Shown: piece by piece, positions 62,791 to 64,000 of the stretch
Numbering within the stretch: the first letter of the stretch is position 1
Layout: each line of letters opens with the position of its first letter
Assembly: GCA_026419785.1 (NCBI GenBank)
Contig: JAODTK010001455.1
Location: forward strand, 310,001-374,000
Direction: 5' to 3'
Source of the DNA: Sclerodactyla briareus
Lineage: Eukaryota; Echinodermata; Holothuroidea; Dendrochirotida; Sclerodactylidae
DNA length: 64,000 nucleotides
Program-made: the position numbers and the translations under genes
The notes under the pieces: generated by a model
What the model was told of the DNA's origin: nothing
Databases searched by the model: none
Seen by the model: only the letters and a program-made list of their open reading frames with translations

Positions 62791-64000
62791 TATGTGTTGC
62801 TATATCCGAATAACAAATTCAATCACCTTTTTCAAAAAGAAAAATAGCTCATACAAACAATCTTCCATCTACCTATGACTAACCATGGCATGTACATATA
62901 TGACAGGAGCAGCATCCAATAGGCTCAATTAATTCACATTACACATGTGTTACTTCCAACAGGCTCAGATTTAGTTGACATCTTGAATCATCACCAGAAC
63001 CGCCAAGTCCCCATCAGATTTACTTATCCTGACCTGCTAAAATAAGAGAATTAGTTGAAAATGGTTGTATAGCTACCCTCTGAACTTCCAACATGCTATT
63101 TTCTTTCTTCTTTACCAATATTATCCAAATAATTCAATGAACTGCTAATTATGTAAATGATCCAATGTCAAATATTGTGGGGTTACCTAATGTAGCGGTG
63201 TGGTTTACCAACATGTTCATCTAGGGACCACAGATACCATAATGAATGAAAGTAATACAAGACACAGCTGTACAAGAAAGTGAACCCATGTGATTCTGAT
63301 TTCCCACTTTGTTTATATCTCACACAACAACTAGCTGCAGACTTTGTTTTCTGGCAATATTGAAAGGGGGTTCCTGAACCGAGAACAGAAGAGAGGGCCC
63401 CGGGCATATTCATGACTGGCCAATGCCATTTGAGATATGCATACTTGTACCTCAGGCAGATACCCATGACCAGATTCTAGGTCCCTGCTATGCAGAATTG
63501 AATTCGAATAATAAACATAGGTGGGGCAGCAGTCCGATGGTTTGTATAGCATCGCCCAGGGGGGCACAACAGAGGTTGGGCAGGCCACTGGTCCCCGCCA
63601 CACATGCAACATAATCACCAATGCCGCCAAGCAAGCACATGACAGATATCTGCATCATGATGGACGATAATTAAATCCACTTAATCCAGCCCACGCTAAC
63701 CTTTGACATCAAGTCCTGTCAATCTGGCAACCCTGCTTTACATTTGGATTTGACTTTTCACAAATTCTTCATCCCCCCCCTGATTTTCATTCATTTTCAC
63801 GTTTTTCTGTGGTTTTGCTGTTTCTGGTAGTGGTGTATGGCTGCGTTCTAGTGCTTTTTCTTGTTGTTTTTCCTCAGTCTATAACCAACCAGTCTTTCCC
63901 TATCATTGACTATTTTACTCTTACAGGATTTTTCATCAATCCTAAGCATGTTCGTGCCCTGTTTCAGTGTTTGCGAGGATATGTGTCCTCCGTGTTTGTT
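62791..64000. other. No gene supported
   Basis: Short frames on both strands without splice support. The first exon of UNC79 could lie here or beyond the window, but I cannot point to it. Confidence 0.35.

Overview
This is animal genomic DNA from a repeat-rich invertebrate-type genome. Genes are split into short exons by long introns, several LINE remnants, tRNA-derived SINE-like pieces and tandem repeats are present, and no bacterial-style operons occur. The species cannot be named from the sequence. Single-base indels are frequent in repeats and exons, often at homopolymers, which looks like residual long-read assembly error, although real decay cannot be excluded.

The main gene is an UNC79-like gene on the minus strand, running from about 61.9 kb down to at least 6.5 kb. 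UNC79 is a very large helical-repeat accessory subunit of the NALCN sodium-leak channel complex and works with UNC80. I recognised it by matching short translated exons, bounded by plausible splice sites, to remembered vertebrate UNC79, in the same linear order. The clearest exons lie at 61.8, 60.2, 43.5 and 41.4 (a duplicated pair), 34.3, 27.1, 19.7, 17.6 and 16.4 kb. Less certain ones lie at 45.2, 28.8, 12.5, 11.2, 9.6 and 6.6 kb. Both ends of the gene lie outside what I can define, and several expected exons were not found.

Layout: 0-5.1 kb holds a 23-bp minisatellite and a composite repeat element (unique left end, about 310-bp tandem core, unique tail, CA microsatellite). A second copy lies at 30.6-33.7 kb in an UNC79 intron. 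A 96-bp minisatellite is at 7.4 kb and a 24-bp GC-rich one at 25.3-26.4 kb. A higher-order array of about 600-bp units fills 36.5-39.3 kb. A 2.15-kb tandem duplication at 40.3-44.6 kb contains one UNC79 exon per copy. A degraded Jockey/CR1-like LINE with endonuclease and reverse transcriptase domains spans about 50.9-54.4 kb. LINE 3' fragments lie at 23.4, 34.5 and 48.1 kb.

Candidate plus-strand exons at 55.5 and 56.0 kb, and a group of plus-strand reading frames at 29-30 kb, suggest other transcription units or retroposed coding sequence inside UNC79 introns. Their products are not recognised. No CRISPR array, rRNA or functional tRNA gene was found.
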